Below are positions 11,519 to 22,639 of a stretch of DNA of 64,000 nucleotides, piece after piece. The DNA comes from Atrina japonica. Lineage: Eukaryota > Mollusca > Bivalvia > Pterioida > Pinnidae. The notes under the pieces are model-generated. The model searched no databases. It worked only from the letters and a program-made list of their open reading frames with translations, and was not told the origin of the DNA. Positions within the stretch are counted from its first letter, which is position 1, and the number at the start of each line of letters is the position of its first letter. Both the position numbers and the translations under genes were made by a program. Where the stretch lies: positions 852,595-916,594 of the forward strand of contig BROG01000256.1 of assembly GCA_030159075.1 (NCBI GenBank). The letters run 5' to 3'.

Positions 11519-11623
11519 CTGAAGATTTACTGGACAGTTGGTCAGGAGTCTAAGCATGTGCAGTATATTCTGTGGCTCCTGTATGATGAAGTTAGCTTCG
11601 ATGTCAAACTCTCCTCCCACCAA
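11519..11623 (-). CDS. NBEA: Neurobeachin-family exon 2 (residues 54-88)
   Basis: Acceptor TTATTTTCAG precedes TTGGTGGGAGGAG; donor CAG/GTAAGT at 11518-11513. Exactly 35 codons, phase 0 at both ends. It begins [18 protein letters not shown], matching the highly conserved LVGGEFD-E-NFIIQ block of NBEA and LRBA, and ends [10 protein letters not shown] where the human proteins have LLE-C-(V/I)-Q. Odd feature: the last third of the exon and its donor are the terminal unit of the roughly 33-bp minisatellite filling the adjacent intron. The peptide LTNCPV recurs in translated array units, for example near 9950. Confidence 0.95.
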
Positions 11624-11699
11624 CTGAAAATAAAGAAACAGTGGTTAGTCAAGGTAAATCAGAGTGTACAACACACAGAAATGTTTTGTTTTTTTCTTT

Positions 11700-12022
11700 G
11701 ATTGTTGTTTTACATCCTGTCAAGAATTTTTCACTTATATTGAGATGTCACCAGTTTTAGGTGAAGTGCTACACATTTTGACCTGTGCTATGGACTGACA
11801 CCAATACAGTTAGGGTTCTTTTACATGCCATGCCTTCTGTGACGGAGGACCTCAGTTTTAAGTCTCATCTGAAAGACCTGTGACCTTCCCTTTGTATGCC
11901 GAGCGCTTAGCAAAGGAACAGTCACTAACATTTTTTAAATCTTTGGTTTGAGCTGGTACTTGAATCAAACCATGGAGCTACATATATCGCTTGTTAGACG
12001 AATACTCTGCCAATAGACCACT
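11700..12022 (-). mobile_element. SINE-2 (tRNA-Lys-like), diverged copy
   Basis: Matches the SINE-2 body: TTGTTTTACATCCTGTCAAG, GAGATGTCACCAG, AGGGTTCTTTTACATGCC, CTGTGACGGAGGACCTCAG, ending near a degraded tRNA head at 11960-12020. Older than the copies at 24235 and 43973. Confidence 0.6.
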
Positions 12023-12283
12023 TGAAGCATTCAAGATTATGTAACAGGGTCAAATTTTGCGTACATGTATATATATATATTTGATTTTTGTATTTTGCTG
12101 TACGTCTTATGTATATTCGCAGTATCATTGTTTGTATACACAAACTCTTGAAAAGGGACATAACTCTATAATTTTCATGATACAGTATGTATGTACTACG
12201 TTTCTGATATGTATTATGAAGGGAAGTAATTTTGTGTCCGAATGGTTATTCGCTCTGGTGATTTATTGATTTAATAGATTTTT

Positions 12284-12400
12284 CATTGGTCAAATTCCCA
12301 TAATCCTTTGCAAGTTTTAGTATAAAAGGACTGGACCCCTTACTCTAATTTAAAACTTTGGACGTTTTCATCAGGTGATTTCCAGTTGCATGTACGGTAA
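12284..12400 (+). promoter_or_regulatory. Candidate Pol II promoter with TATA and CCAAT boxes
   Basis: ATTGG (inverted CCAAT) at 12284-12288, then TATAAAAGG at about 12321-12329. About 65-70 bp further a good splice donor follows: TGCATGTACG/GTAAGT near 12400. Downstream are an acceptor-like ATTTATTTCAG (about 12740-12750) and AATAAA near 12790. This could be a small nested non-coding transcript on the strand opposite neurobeachin, or the promoter of an unrecognised mobile element. No long ORF results from the splice. Confidence 0.35.
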
Positions 12401-13199
12401 GTTTAAATCCTGTTTTATTGTGCTCTTTGTTTCAAATTTTTATTATTATTGAGATTTCGGACTTTTTATTACTTTTTATTTCTGGTAGTTTAAGAGAATT
12501 ATCATTTCTTTCCTTCTTTTGGGTCCTTGTAGAAATTGGTGCAATACATGTTAGTGTATTTTAAGACACCCTGTACCACACATAGGTAGATACATACATT
12601 TATAATTTTATTCGGATATTTTTTAAGTCAATTTAGTATCGTGAAATCATGAGAAAAGCTTTGCTATATTATATCGTTTTATTATTTTTCTATATTGTAC
12701 TTACATTTATTTTACATGAAATTGATACATGTTGTACAAATTTATTTCAGGGTATAATATGTACTACATTCAATGAGTACCAAGTTCTAAATAAAATGTA
12801 CATCTAAAAATAACTCACGGCTACTCTTATTTCCGAGAGAAGAGAAAAAAACATACGTAACAATTATACAATGTATCTGTACTATGTACATTGTAAATAC
12901 TATGTCATTTGACACAATCACTATTTAAGGCTCTCACCGCAGTTGGGGATGTTTTCACAGGATAAAAAAATCTAATACAAATTTACTTTGAACATGTACA
13001 TGACACCATGCATGCTGTGTGATTATCTGTTTCCATATATGTTTCCATTTAGCAATTTTAGATACATGTATTTAGCAACTATGAGTGGGCTTACACCTTT
13101 CAGGTACAACAGGATTTAGAGGTTTTTTTCTTTTTTTTTTCGTGAGATGATGCTATGCAAATACTCTGATTATATAAATGTCTACCAGATTTCAGACCC

Positions 13200-13650
13200 T
13201 GTTAGATGACCTACAATGGGTTAGGGTTTGAAGTCACTAGTTTTACCTAGTTCAACTACCTTTTTATGATTTTTAGATGAAAACATAGTATTTATGCTGA
13301 AACTGGACTTTTTTTTAATGTTTATTGCATACAAATGAAAATTTTAATGGAAATTACTGCTCATTTGACGAAAACTTCAGAAATATCAAAAAATAGTTTG
13401 AGTGCTGTACTTAAAGTCTTTTTAATTTTTTTATTTTTAATTTGAAAATCATGCATTCACACCAATATCTTTGATGTGAATGAAAAAAACCCAACAAATC
13501 AGTGTTTTTTCTAATTAGTCACATTCTGGGTACATGTATGTATTCAAAATAAAATAAGAGTTGATGAGCTTGAATAGGCCTATATATAGTATATCAAGAG
13601 TTGATGAGCTTGAATAGGCCTATATTTAGTAAATTTGGTGACTTTGGTCC
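13200..13650. mobile_element. Degraded relative of the 54376 palindromic element (MITE-E)
   Basis: GAAAACTTCAGAAATAT..AAAATAGTTTGAGT and TTAGTAAATTTGGTGACTTTGG match segments of 54376-54779. The left terminal repeat is not evident. Confidence 0.45.
13556..13633. repeat. 40-bp tandem duplication
   Basis: AAGAGTTGATGAGCTTGAAT followed by AGGCCTATAT..TAGTA occurs twice in direct succession. Confidence 0.85.
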
Positions 13651-13992
13651 AAGACTCAGTTGCACACACTGCTATCGTATTTTGCTTTAAGTTAATATAG
13701 CACTATTAAGTACATTAACACACCTGTGCAACCCCCTCCCCTCATTTAACAAACATTACTAGTCCAAAGTGCTGTCATCTTTTGTTTTAAGTCAATATAA
13801 AGTTACAAACTTTAACATAAACAAATACAACCTTCATCTGTCACCAGGGACTTTAGGTATTCAAGTTCATCTGATGTATGTTAGTTACAAGTTGGGTTAG
13901 TATGTTAAATGAGTTTACATGTGCATGTAGATATTATGCTGGGCATAGGTAAAATAAGTACATTATTTAATGTTTACAACTTGTTATCTGTC

Positions 13993-14168
13993 TGTCTATC
14001 TGTTTGTGTATGTGTCCATCCATCCATCCATCCATCCATCTATCAATCTATCTACCTATCCATCTATCAATTTACATGTATCTATCAATCTATCTCTATA
14101 GTACATGTATCTATCTGTTTATCTATATATCTATCTATCTATCTATCTTTCTATCTATCCATCTACAT
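13993..14168. repeat. (TCCA)n/(TATC)n compound microsatellite
   Basis: CTGTCTATCTGT, then CCATCCATCCATCCATCCAT, then CTATCTATCTATCTAT with interruptions. Its serine/isoleucine-rich ORFs are artefacts. Confidence 0.9.
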
Positions 14169-14524
14169 CTTATACTAAATACACATTATGCCTTCACATC
14201 TTTCATAATGACTATTAAGTCCCATAACACTTGCAAACATAGCTGACTGTTTAAAAAAATCAAAAGATCAGGAATTGAAGTTGTTAGTTGTACTGATAAC
14301 AGACATATGTACAAATAGGTAGAAACAAAAATAATGGCTCCCCTTTAATCTTTGCTTTCAGGGAAATACAAATTTACCCCAAACACCAAAATGTGTCTAA
14401 TTTTTCTGACTATTCCATGGCTGTTATAGATAAACAAAAGAACTGCACCTACAAATGTAAAGACCACCTCACTCTGGAGACACCTCACATTTCAGGCCTA
14501 AAGCTAACATTTATAAAACCTCAC

Positions 14525-16560
14525 TTGAGCAACCACCTCACTAATTTCAGTCAGTAAGATAGGTGGTCTTAAGAATGCGGTTCCACTGTACTAATCAGAC
14601 CGCTTTCAGTCAGTCAGAAAGGTGGTCTTAATAATGCAAGGTTCTACTGTAACATCAGACTAATTTCAGTCAGTCAGATAGGTGGTCTTAAGAATGCGGT
14701 TCCACTGTAATAATCAGACCACTTTTAGTCAATCAGATAGGTGGTCTTAAGAATGCGGTTCCACTGTAATAATCAGACTGCTTTCAGTCAATCAGATAGG
14801 TGGTCTTAAGAACAAGGTTCCACTGTTATGCACCACTAATCAGACGACTAAGTCAGTCAGTCAGTTAGGTGGTCTTAAGAACAAGGTTCAACTGTTACAC
14901 ACCACTAATCAGACGATTTTAAGTCAGTCAGTTAGGTGGTTTTAAAAGCAAGGTTCCACTATAACACACCACTAATCAGACCACTTTAAGTCAGTCAGAG
15001 GTGGTCTTAATAGTGAGGTTCTACTATAACACCTCACTAATTAGACCACTTGAGTCAATCAGTCAGAGGTGGTCTTAATAGTGAGGTTCTACTGTAACAC
15101 CTCACTAATCAGACAGCTTTCAGCCAGCCAGATACATTGTAGATAGTCTTAATAGTGAGGTGCCACTGTAACACCTCACTAATCAGACCACTTTGAGTCC
15201 GTCAGTCAGAGGTGGTCTTAATAGCAAGGTTCTACTGTAACACCTCACAAATCAGACAGCCTTCAGTCAGTCAGAAAGGTGATCTTAATAGCGAGTTTCA
15301 TCATAACACCTCACTAATAAGAAAGCCCTTCAGTCAGTCAGAAAGGTGGTCTTAATAGCGAGTTTCCACTGTAACAACTCACTAATCAGACAGCCTTCAG
15401 TCAGTCAGAAAGGTGGTCTTAATAGCGAGTTTCCACTGTAACAACTCACTAATCAGACAGCCTTCAGTCAATCAGAAAGGTGATCTTAATAGCGAGTTTC
15501 CACTGTAACACCTCACTAATCAGACAGCCTTCAGTCAGTCAGAAAGGTGGTCTTAATAGCGAGTTTCCACTGTAACAACTCACTAATCAGACAGCCTTCA
15601 GTCAGTCAGAAAGATGATCTTAATAGCGAGTTTCATCATAACACCTCACTAATCAGACAGCCTTCAGTCAGTCAGAAAGGTGGTCTTAATAGTGCGACTG
15701 TTCCTCACTGTAGACAACAGTCAGTCACTGGTCTTAATCAAGACTAAACACCACTAATCAGACAGCTTTCAGTCAGTCAGGTGGTCTTAATAGCGAGTTC
15801 CTACATAACAACTCACTAATCAGACAGCTTTCAGTCAGTCAGAAAGATGGTCTTAATAGCAGTGTTCTACTGTAAAACACCTCACTAATCAGAAAGCCAG
15901 TCAGTCAGGTGGTTTAATAGCGAGTTTCCAGAAAGACAGTTTCAGTCAGTCAGGTGGTCTTAATAGCAAGGCTCCACTGTAATGCCTCACTAATCAGACA
16001 GCTTTCAGTCAGTCAGGTGGTCTTAATAGCGAGTTTCTTACTGTAACGCCTCACTAATCAGACAGCTTTTAGTCAGTCAGGTGGTCTTAATAGTGAGTTT
16101 CCACTGTAATGCCTCACTAATCAGACAGCTTTCAGTCAGTCAGGTGGTCTTAATAGCGAGGTTCTACTGTAACACCTCACTAATCAGACAGCTTTCAGTC
16201 AGTCAGGTGGTCTTAATAGCAAGGTTCTACTGTAAACCCTCACAAATCAGACAGCTTTCAGTCAGTCAGGTGGTCTTAATAGCAAGGTTCCACTGTAACA
16301 CCTCACTTATCAGACAGCTTTCAGTCAGTCAGGTGGTCTTAATAGCAAGGTTCTACTGTAACACCTCACTAATCAGACAGCTTTCAGTCAGTCAGGTGGT
16401 CTTAATAGCAAGGTTCTACTGTAACACCTCACTAATCAGACAGTTAAGTGCTAAGTTTACCAAGGTCCTTCTGGTTTCACCTCATTACAGACAGCTTTCA
16501 GTCAGTCAGGTGGTCTTAATAGCGAGTTTCTACTGTAGTGATCATTTAAGTGCTAAGTTA
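14525..16560. repeat. About 63-bp minisatellite derived from a MITE-A end
   Basis: About 30 units of AATCAGACAGCTTTCAGTCA / GTCAGGTGGTCTTAATAGCG / AGGTTCTACTGTAACACCTCACT. The part GGTGGTCTTAAGAATGCGGT TCCACTGTA resembles the MITE-A terminus GGTGGTCTCTCAAGACAGGT TCCACTGTA. Because 63 is divisible by three, frames stay open (169 codons at 16081-16590) without being a gene. Confidence 0.9.
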
Positions 16561-17960
16561 CCAATACATCTGGTTTTACATTACAACTGAACATCTACAT
16601 ACATGATTACATTAATCTGTATTATAATATGGTAATGAAATATTTCCAGGTTTAGAATTTCACTATCTATATTCTGGTCCTGCAACCCTTTTATGGCGCA
16701 AATTTCAGGTTAACACCTACACTGCTTGGTTACAAATACTCTGTCAGTGGTCAGTAGTTAGTTGTCCTTTGAACATGTACCTACATGTATGGTTAGTTTT
16801 ACAACTTTTAGGCTAGAAAATGCCTTATCTAGCTGACTAGAGAAAATAGAAAGCAATTTGTTTGGATGTAATATACAGTGTGCCCAGATAATATTTTATT
16901 TAAAATCTAAGCCAAAGATGAGAAAACAAATTGCTTATGAATTTGGAATAACACCGTCAATACATCTTACACGTACAAAATGGTTAAATCGGGAGAAAAT
17001 ATGAGAGCAAAAGAGAGAAATGAGTTTGAGCAAAAACAATATTATTTCAATCACCACTGTATTCCCAGGTTGAAGAAGCAATAATTTACTTGGCTTAGAA
17101 TATCACTCATAATATCATTTTATGAGAAATATGAACTGGTATCCATAAAAAAAACATGTACCATAAATCTACATGTGAAATGTGATTACTATGTAATTTC
17201 ATTCATCATTAAATCATACATGTATTATAAATACCTCATTTACCCCTAGAGACACATTTGGACTCATCTACAACAAATATAAGTCATTGTTTTACAGCAG
17301 AGTCCATTGTTTTTCAGGGATTGATGAGATGATTGTCTGTCTTGTTCATTGTACATTTCATATTTGTTAATGAAATTCCTAGATCAGTTTTTACATGTAC
17401 CTTTTCCATGTATAACATACATGTAATTAATTCATCAGTATTAAGCAAATTGACAGCTAAAAACATTTTTGTGCAGTTTAACCTTCAATAGTGTAACCGC
17501 ATTTGGCTTAAGTCTGTTGTTTGACCATATTCCCTAGTACATGTACATGTATGGTTTATCTTATTAACATTATCATGCTTTGAGGAAAAAAATAAAGAAT
17601 ATAGACTTGAAAAACAAGGGGGTCATGTGCAAGGACCAATAAGGGGCCTTAAAGGGTCCTGTCCATAAGTGCATGTACCTGTGGCACACAAATATAAACT
17701 GTCCCAATTTACAAGTACATGTTACACATCTATATCATAACATATAGGTAAAATTTAGTTCCTTTCCAAAACTGTAGGGGGAGGGGGAGCAGACGCTTCA
17801 TGCTTTAAATAAAGATTGTCACCAAAAAGCTTTTATGCGTTGAGCGTGTGGCAATTATGTATCGATATTGAATACAGATGATTTTATGTCACGGAAACGG
17901 TCACAGACATTGCCCTAAGTAAAGCTCTCAAAGCAATCAGTTATCTTCTAATTCCAACCT
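16561..17960. other. Intron 1 segment without recognised gene
   Basis: AT-rich unique-looking DNA with one MITE-D copy (17233-17330). GGGGGAGGGGGAG at 17777-17789 is a small purine tract. Nothing else seen. Confidence 0.6.
17233..17330. mobile_element. MITE-D, copy 3
   Basis: CTCATTTACCCCTAGAGACA at the left and TTTCAGGGATTGATGAGAT at the right, with an internal AGAGTCCATTG. Confidence 0.6.
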
Positions 17961-17961
17961 T

Positions 17962-18429
17962 TCAATTCATTACAGACATAAAATGGAATAAAACAGAATC
18001 CACATCTCCTTGTAACACGCAATTATTTGGTAAGTGTGCAAGCAAAAAATGTGTCCATAAATTTACTGCTGTTATCAAGTAACTGTAGTTCGTATCAAAT
18101 ACATTTACCAAATATAGCATCAATGAAATCGACAGTGGAATTCTATGACAGGTTTCAGCTGTGTAAATATCACTTCTGTTATTGTCCTGACGGATCATTC
18201 CCATGATAACCATAGGACAGATACACTGGGAAACTAGAAGTTCATTCTGTGAACGATTCAACTGATGAGGAACTAGCAGCTTATTCCGGGACACGGATTG
18301 ATTAAAATTTATAACTAAGTTCACATTCGATATACTACCACCTAATACACCAGTTGATTCACCTGGTCTGGTGATATAGTCGAGGGATTTGACATGTATA
18401 AATGACCATTGGTATGTCGGTTTTGGCAT
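17962..18429 (-). CDS. Unrecognised 155-codon open frame (doubtful)
   Basis: The longest ORF in the window not made of tandem repeats. It starts MPKPTYQWSFIHVKSLDY and ends FHFMSVMN before a stop. I recognise no family; there is a mildly hydrophobic stretch around residues 100-130 (LSISLMLYLVNVF) but no clear signal peptide. It lies inside intron 1 in the same orientation as neurobeachin. In 64 kb of about 65% AT DNA a chance frame of this length is only modestly unlikely, so it may be noise. Conservation or transcript support is needed before it is counted as a gene. Confidence 0.18.
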   Translation of the reverse strand: MPKPTYQWSFIHVKSLDYITRPGESTGVLGGSISNVNLVINFNQSVSRNKLLVPHQLNRSQNELLVSQCICPMVIMGMIRQDNNRSDIYTAETCHRIPLSISLMLYLVNVFDTNYSYLITAVNLWTHFLLAHLPNNCVLQGDVDSVLFHFMSVMN

Positions 18430-18504
18430 TAAAATGGGGGAATTATATGGAAGGAAATTTGATCTTCAAGAAATAGTGGCATTATTCACGTTTGGCATTA
18501 TACT

Positions 18505-18550
18505 TGGGGGGGGGGGGGTGGGGGGTGGGGGGTGGGGGGTGGTGGTGGTG
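18505..18550 (+). other. G-rich tract with quadruplex potential
   Basis: A run of 13 G, then three GGGGGG blocks separated by single T, then GGTGGTGGTGGTG. More than four runs of at least five G lie within 46 bp on the plus strand, which is the template strand of neurobeachin. Confidence 0.85.
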
Positions 18551-18803
18551 ATATATTGGAGGAGAACTGTATATCCAAATTTTATATCAAAGAATATTGT
18601 ATGTATTACATGCTGATTTCTTGGTGAGATCAACAATCAACAAAATGTTGCACATACAATTCATGTGGATGATATAAATGTTTTCAAAATTTGGTATTCT
18701 TGGTATTAATTTCTTTTATATGGCTTCAGATTTTATTTTGCACATTGAATTCAGTCTAATGGCTCACATTAAAGCGGTAATGCTAGTGGTAAAGTGTTCT
18801 ACT

Positions 18804-18893
18804 TTACTTATTGATCCCTGAAAAATATTGGACTCTTCTGTAAATCAATGACTTAGGCCAGTCCAAATGTGTCTTTAGAAGTGAATGGGTTAA
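18804..18893. mobile_element. MITE-D, copy 4
   Basis: TTATTGATCCCTGAAAAATA ... GTGTCTTTAGAAGTGAATGG GTTAA; the internal GGACTCTTCTGTAAATCA is shared with other copies. Confidence 0.6.
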
Positions 18894-18996
18894 AGATCAG
18901 ATCAAAATTATGACTAGTTAGTGACTGTCTGGGATAAGAAGTAAAAGTGATAAATTAATTGTACAAGACTTTCTCTTTACAAGTTACAACCACATC

Positions 18997-19092
18997 TTAA
19001 CCCATTTACCCAAACAGACATTTGGACTAGTCTAAATCATTGATATATATATATATATATATATATATAGAAGAGTCCACAGTTTTTCAAAA
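18997..19092. mobile_element. MITE-D, copy 5, with (AT)n loop
   Basis: Starts TTAACCCATTTACCC. The loop has been expanded into a (TA)n run at 19045-19069, followed by AGAAGAGTCC and TTTTTCAAAAG. Confidence 0.55.
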
Positions 19093-19224
19093 GAATAATT
19101 TTGATCTGTTTATCCTGTTGCTTTAAATCATTACACTTACAGTACATGTAAAAATCTGACTCTTTGGCTCTGTTAAAATTCAGCTAAATTCAGCTGTTCT
19201 GAATTAAAAGGTTCTGAACCAACT

Positions 19225-19316
19225 TTGACTCATTCACCCCTAAAGACACGTTTGGACTCTTCTAAGTCATATGATTAACAGAAGAGTCCATTGTTTTTCA
19301 GGGGTTTATGAGTTAA
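19225..19316. mobile_element. MITE-D, copy 6
   Basis: TTGACTCATTCACCCCTAAA on the left and GGGGTTTATGAGTTAA on the right. The internal inverted GGACTCTTCT / AGAAGAGTCC is perfect. Confidence 0.7.
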
Positions 19317-21210
19317 CTTCAATTTAATCCAAACTGAAAGCCACTATCATATAAAAAGAACATAAATGTAAAACATCTGATGCATAAATAGAGAACAAAA
19401 AACGATTGTACAATGAACAACAAGCCTGTTCAACAGTCATGGTTGAACTAAAGTTTATAGCTTATATACTTATAACCTAACAAAGGTTCAATACAAGTAT
19501 ATATGGACAGGACTTGTTATCTGTTAAAAAAAGCTGGAAAATATTGATGTAAACTGCGAGCAGACTATCAGTTATGCCAATAAATATTACAGACTTAATA
19601 GCGGAGAAAAACCCACCATCATCCAATACTTTATACTAAGGCAATCAGACAACCATAGGTAATCAAATAAGGTATATCATACATCGACAAAAGGCAATTA
19701 ATTACTAACAAATTATGTTACATACGACACTTGATAAAATTGTCATCCAATACAAATTTGGGATATATCTGTTCCCATGTGATTCAATCTATCAAAGGGA
19801 CCGAAATAAAATATAGAAATCATCTGAGCAAGTATATCAGATTTTCAACTAGGTCATTTCCACCGAGTCCAGAGAGCGTCTGTATGACTACTGAATCCCA
19901 TGGGAGCACAATGACATATATATTTGCTTTTGTTTTCTGTGTTGTTTTTGGGGGTTTTTTTTGGCAGACATTTTATGTAACCTGTACCGGGCATTTCAAA
20001 AGTTTAAGACCTGAACATGAAACAATACATGTTATGTATGTATTCTATAACTCAGTATAGGGACTGTGATATAGTACAACTTGTCAAGTATTGAAAGTAC
20101 TGATACATGTACATGTCAGTGTCCCCATAACAGTGAAACCATTAATTCATTGAGTGAATGATGAACTACCTACTACAAACTTTAACCAAAATCTAAAAAC
20201 CATAATTCTAATGGAATATGGTCATCTCTTAGTACAGGTTACATTGTAAATGAATTATCATTTTTATTTAATTTTATGAAACATGCTGTACCAGTATGTT
20301 TTATACTTATAAACTTTGAAGAATACAATTTGAAAAGCTTCAAAAGTTGTATGAACTAGCACTAAAACAGAAGAAAGTACAGTTTGAGATTTCGTTATAT
20401 TCACAGTCAATTACATAAGTGATCATGAAGATGTTGTTTAATTCAGCATCAAGATAAAAATTGTTGTCATGCTGGTAATGTGTGGATATGTTCTGCAAAT
20501 TAAATCTAAATTATTCAACTTAAACTGTAGATAAAATTGTAATCTAATTATACTTTGCAAGATATAAAACAATCTTAGAGGTCCAAAGAGCCTTGACGGT
20601 CACATGAGATGAAATCCTATGAATGCATGATGTGATGGAGAATACTTAGTAAGACTATAAGCATATCATCACTATACGACTTAATTGTCCCTGCCCCAGA
20701 CCCTGAACCCCTGCTCCCAGGGTAATAATTTTCACAATTTAGGTACATGTAGAAAGCTTTATGTTCAATATTCAGTTCGTCTTAACAATTCATACAGTAT
20801 GCGCATCATGCATGTTTTCGTCATTTGCCACTATATGTTGTGGTCATGGCAAGATCTACAGTGTGTTTACCTGTATCATGGCATATTAAACCCTAGGGTT
20901 TCTGTCAATACAGACGTCTCCATATGAGTGAAATATTCTCGAGTGGGACGTTAAACAACAATAAACAATCAAACAATCTGTCAATACATATATTGTCAAC
21001 AATTATATAATATTATTCTGCCACGTCACAAGAGATTAGTGTGTCATGGCGATTACAATAAACATTGAATTTGAACAGCTCAGCAAGGAGTGCATAAGGC
21101 AGATTCACATTTATTGCCTGGGGATAAAATGTCTGTAGATGGAGTTTTATAATACATACATTTTGAAGATGAAGAGAAGACTAAGTGTAAAGTCACAAAA
21201 TGGCTAAACT
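19317..21210. other. Intron 1 segment without recognised gene
   Basis: Mostly unique AT-rich DNA. 20938-20975 (GAGTGGGACGTTAAACAACA) is an inverted scrap of the SINE-2 3' end. The ORFs here show no family resemblance. Confidence 0.6.
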
Positions 21211-21762
21211 GGCCTCACCTAAGACCCCTGCTTCCAGGTAATAAATTGGTCTCACCCAAGGCCCCTGCTTCCAGGTAATAATATGTCCTAACCCAAGACC
21301 CCTGCTTCCAGATAATAAATTGGCCTCATCCAAGACCCCTGCTTCCAGGTAATAAATTGGCCTCAACCAAGATCCCTGCTTCAAGGTAATAAATTGGCCT
21401 CACCCAAGACCCCTGTTTCCAGGTAATAAATTGTCTTCACCCAAGATCCCTGCTTCCAGGTAATATATTGTCCTTACCCAAGACCCCTGCTTCCAGGTAA
21501 TAAATTGGCCTCACCCAAGATCCCTGTTTCCAAGACCCCTGCTTCCAGGTAATAAATTGGCCTCACCCAAGATCCCTGTTTCCAAGACCCCTGCTTCCAG
21601 GTAATAAATTGGCCTCACCCAAGGCCCCTGCTTTCAGCTAATAAATTAGCCTCACCCAAGGCCCCTGCCTCCAGGTAATAAATTGGCCTCATCCAAACCC
21701 CCAGCTTACAGGTAATAAATTGGCCTCACCCAAGACCCCTGTTTCCAGGTAATAAATTTCAC
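21211..21762. repeat. 37-bp minisatellite
   Basis: About 15 units of GGCCTCACCCAAGACCCCTG CTTCCAGGTAATAAATT. Spacing of successive GG(C/T)CTCACC blocks is 37 bp, with occasional half-units (CAAGACCCCTGCTTCC). Confidence 0.93.
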
Positions 21763-21814
21763 CTCTGTGGTGTCAAATGATCTAGTTACCAGAAGATGTA
21801 TCTGCATCTGGGGC

Positions 21815-22325
21815 ACCCATGGTCAAGTGTTTAAAACATCAGCCTTTAGACCATGAAGTCTCTTTGATCAGCATGGGTTTGATTTGATTTTGATTTTGAT
21901 TTTTTGTTTTACGCCATACTCAACAATTTTTCAGTCATATGATGGCGTCCAGTTTTTATTGGTAGAGGAGAAACCCTGGTTACCCAGGTAAAGACCACCG
22001 ACCTTCCGCAAGAAAACTGGCAAACTTTCCTACTTAATTCGAAATAACCCTAGCGGGATTCGAACCAGAGGTGAGAGGCCTTGTGATTTAAAGCGCAATG
22101 CTCTAACCACTCAGCCACGGAGGCCCAGCATGGGTTTGAGATCCACTATACCTACGCCAAAATTGTAAGAAAGCTTGCTAGTTTACTTGTGGAAGGGCAG
22201 ACTGGTCTCTTCCCAATTACACTGTATCCGTATTCTTTCCTCCAACATTAAAAACTGGCAATCACCATATGACTGAAAATTTGTTGACTGTCAGGTGCGA
22301 AACACCAACAAAACAAATAAAATCA
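21815..22325 (+). mobile_element. Older SINE-1 copy, split by a younger SINE-1
   Basis: The left part (21815-21882) has the tRNA-like head CATGGTCAAGTGTTTAAAAC and CATGGGTTTGA. It resumes at 22127 with AGCATGGGTTTGAGATCC and continues through AGCTTGCTAGTTTACTTG to TGTTGACTGTCAGG. The break falls inside its B box. Confidence 0.75.
21883..22126 (-). mobile_element. Young SINE-1 insertion with 13-bp target duplication
   Basis: Full-length, minus orientation: head (reverse complement) GGGCCTCCGTGGCTGAGTGG, TTAGAGCATTGCGCTTTAAA, B box GGTTCGAATCC; tail TTTTGATTTTGATTTGATTT. Flanked by AGCATGGGTTTGA at 21870-21882 and 22127-22139. Confidence 0.9.
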
Positions 22326-22639
22326 CTATTTATTTTTGCACCTCAAAATTAGTTGAAAATTACTAGTAAGCACCAGGTACACATATATCATCATGGATAT
22401 TTTCTTCTATGTCTCTGCAGACTAGAGTTAAATTTACATAGTCAAAATGGTTTGATAATTTATTCATTAAGTTCTAAGCCAGGACCGGATTTATTTGTTT
22501 CTTTTTATATCTAACCTCCGGTTATGGAGTACGTCTGGATTATCTGTACTCAATATTTATATATACATGTATTAATACAGCCTATATCTTGATTTTTATT
22601 CTTTACTTCAGATAAAAGTAAAAGTGATCCACCAAAGTG

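Noticed and set aside
16081..16590. 169-codon ORF with SVSQVVLIARFYCNTSLIRQL repeats
   Set aside because: A 21-residue repeat equals the 63-bp minisatellite unit; no start context or homology.
21883..22126. tRNA gene (good A and B boxes in the SINE-1 head)
   Set aside because: Target duplication, oligo TTTTGATTTT tail and multiple diverged copies show a SINE; the cloverleaf is not complete.
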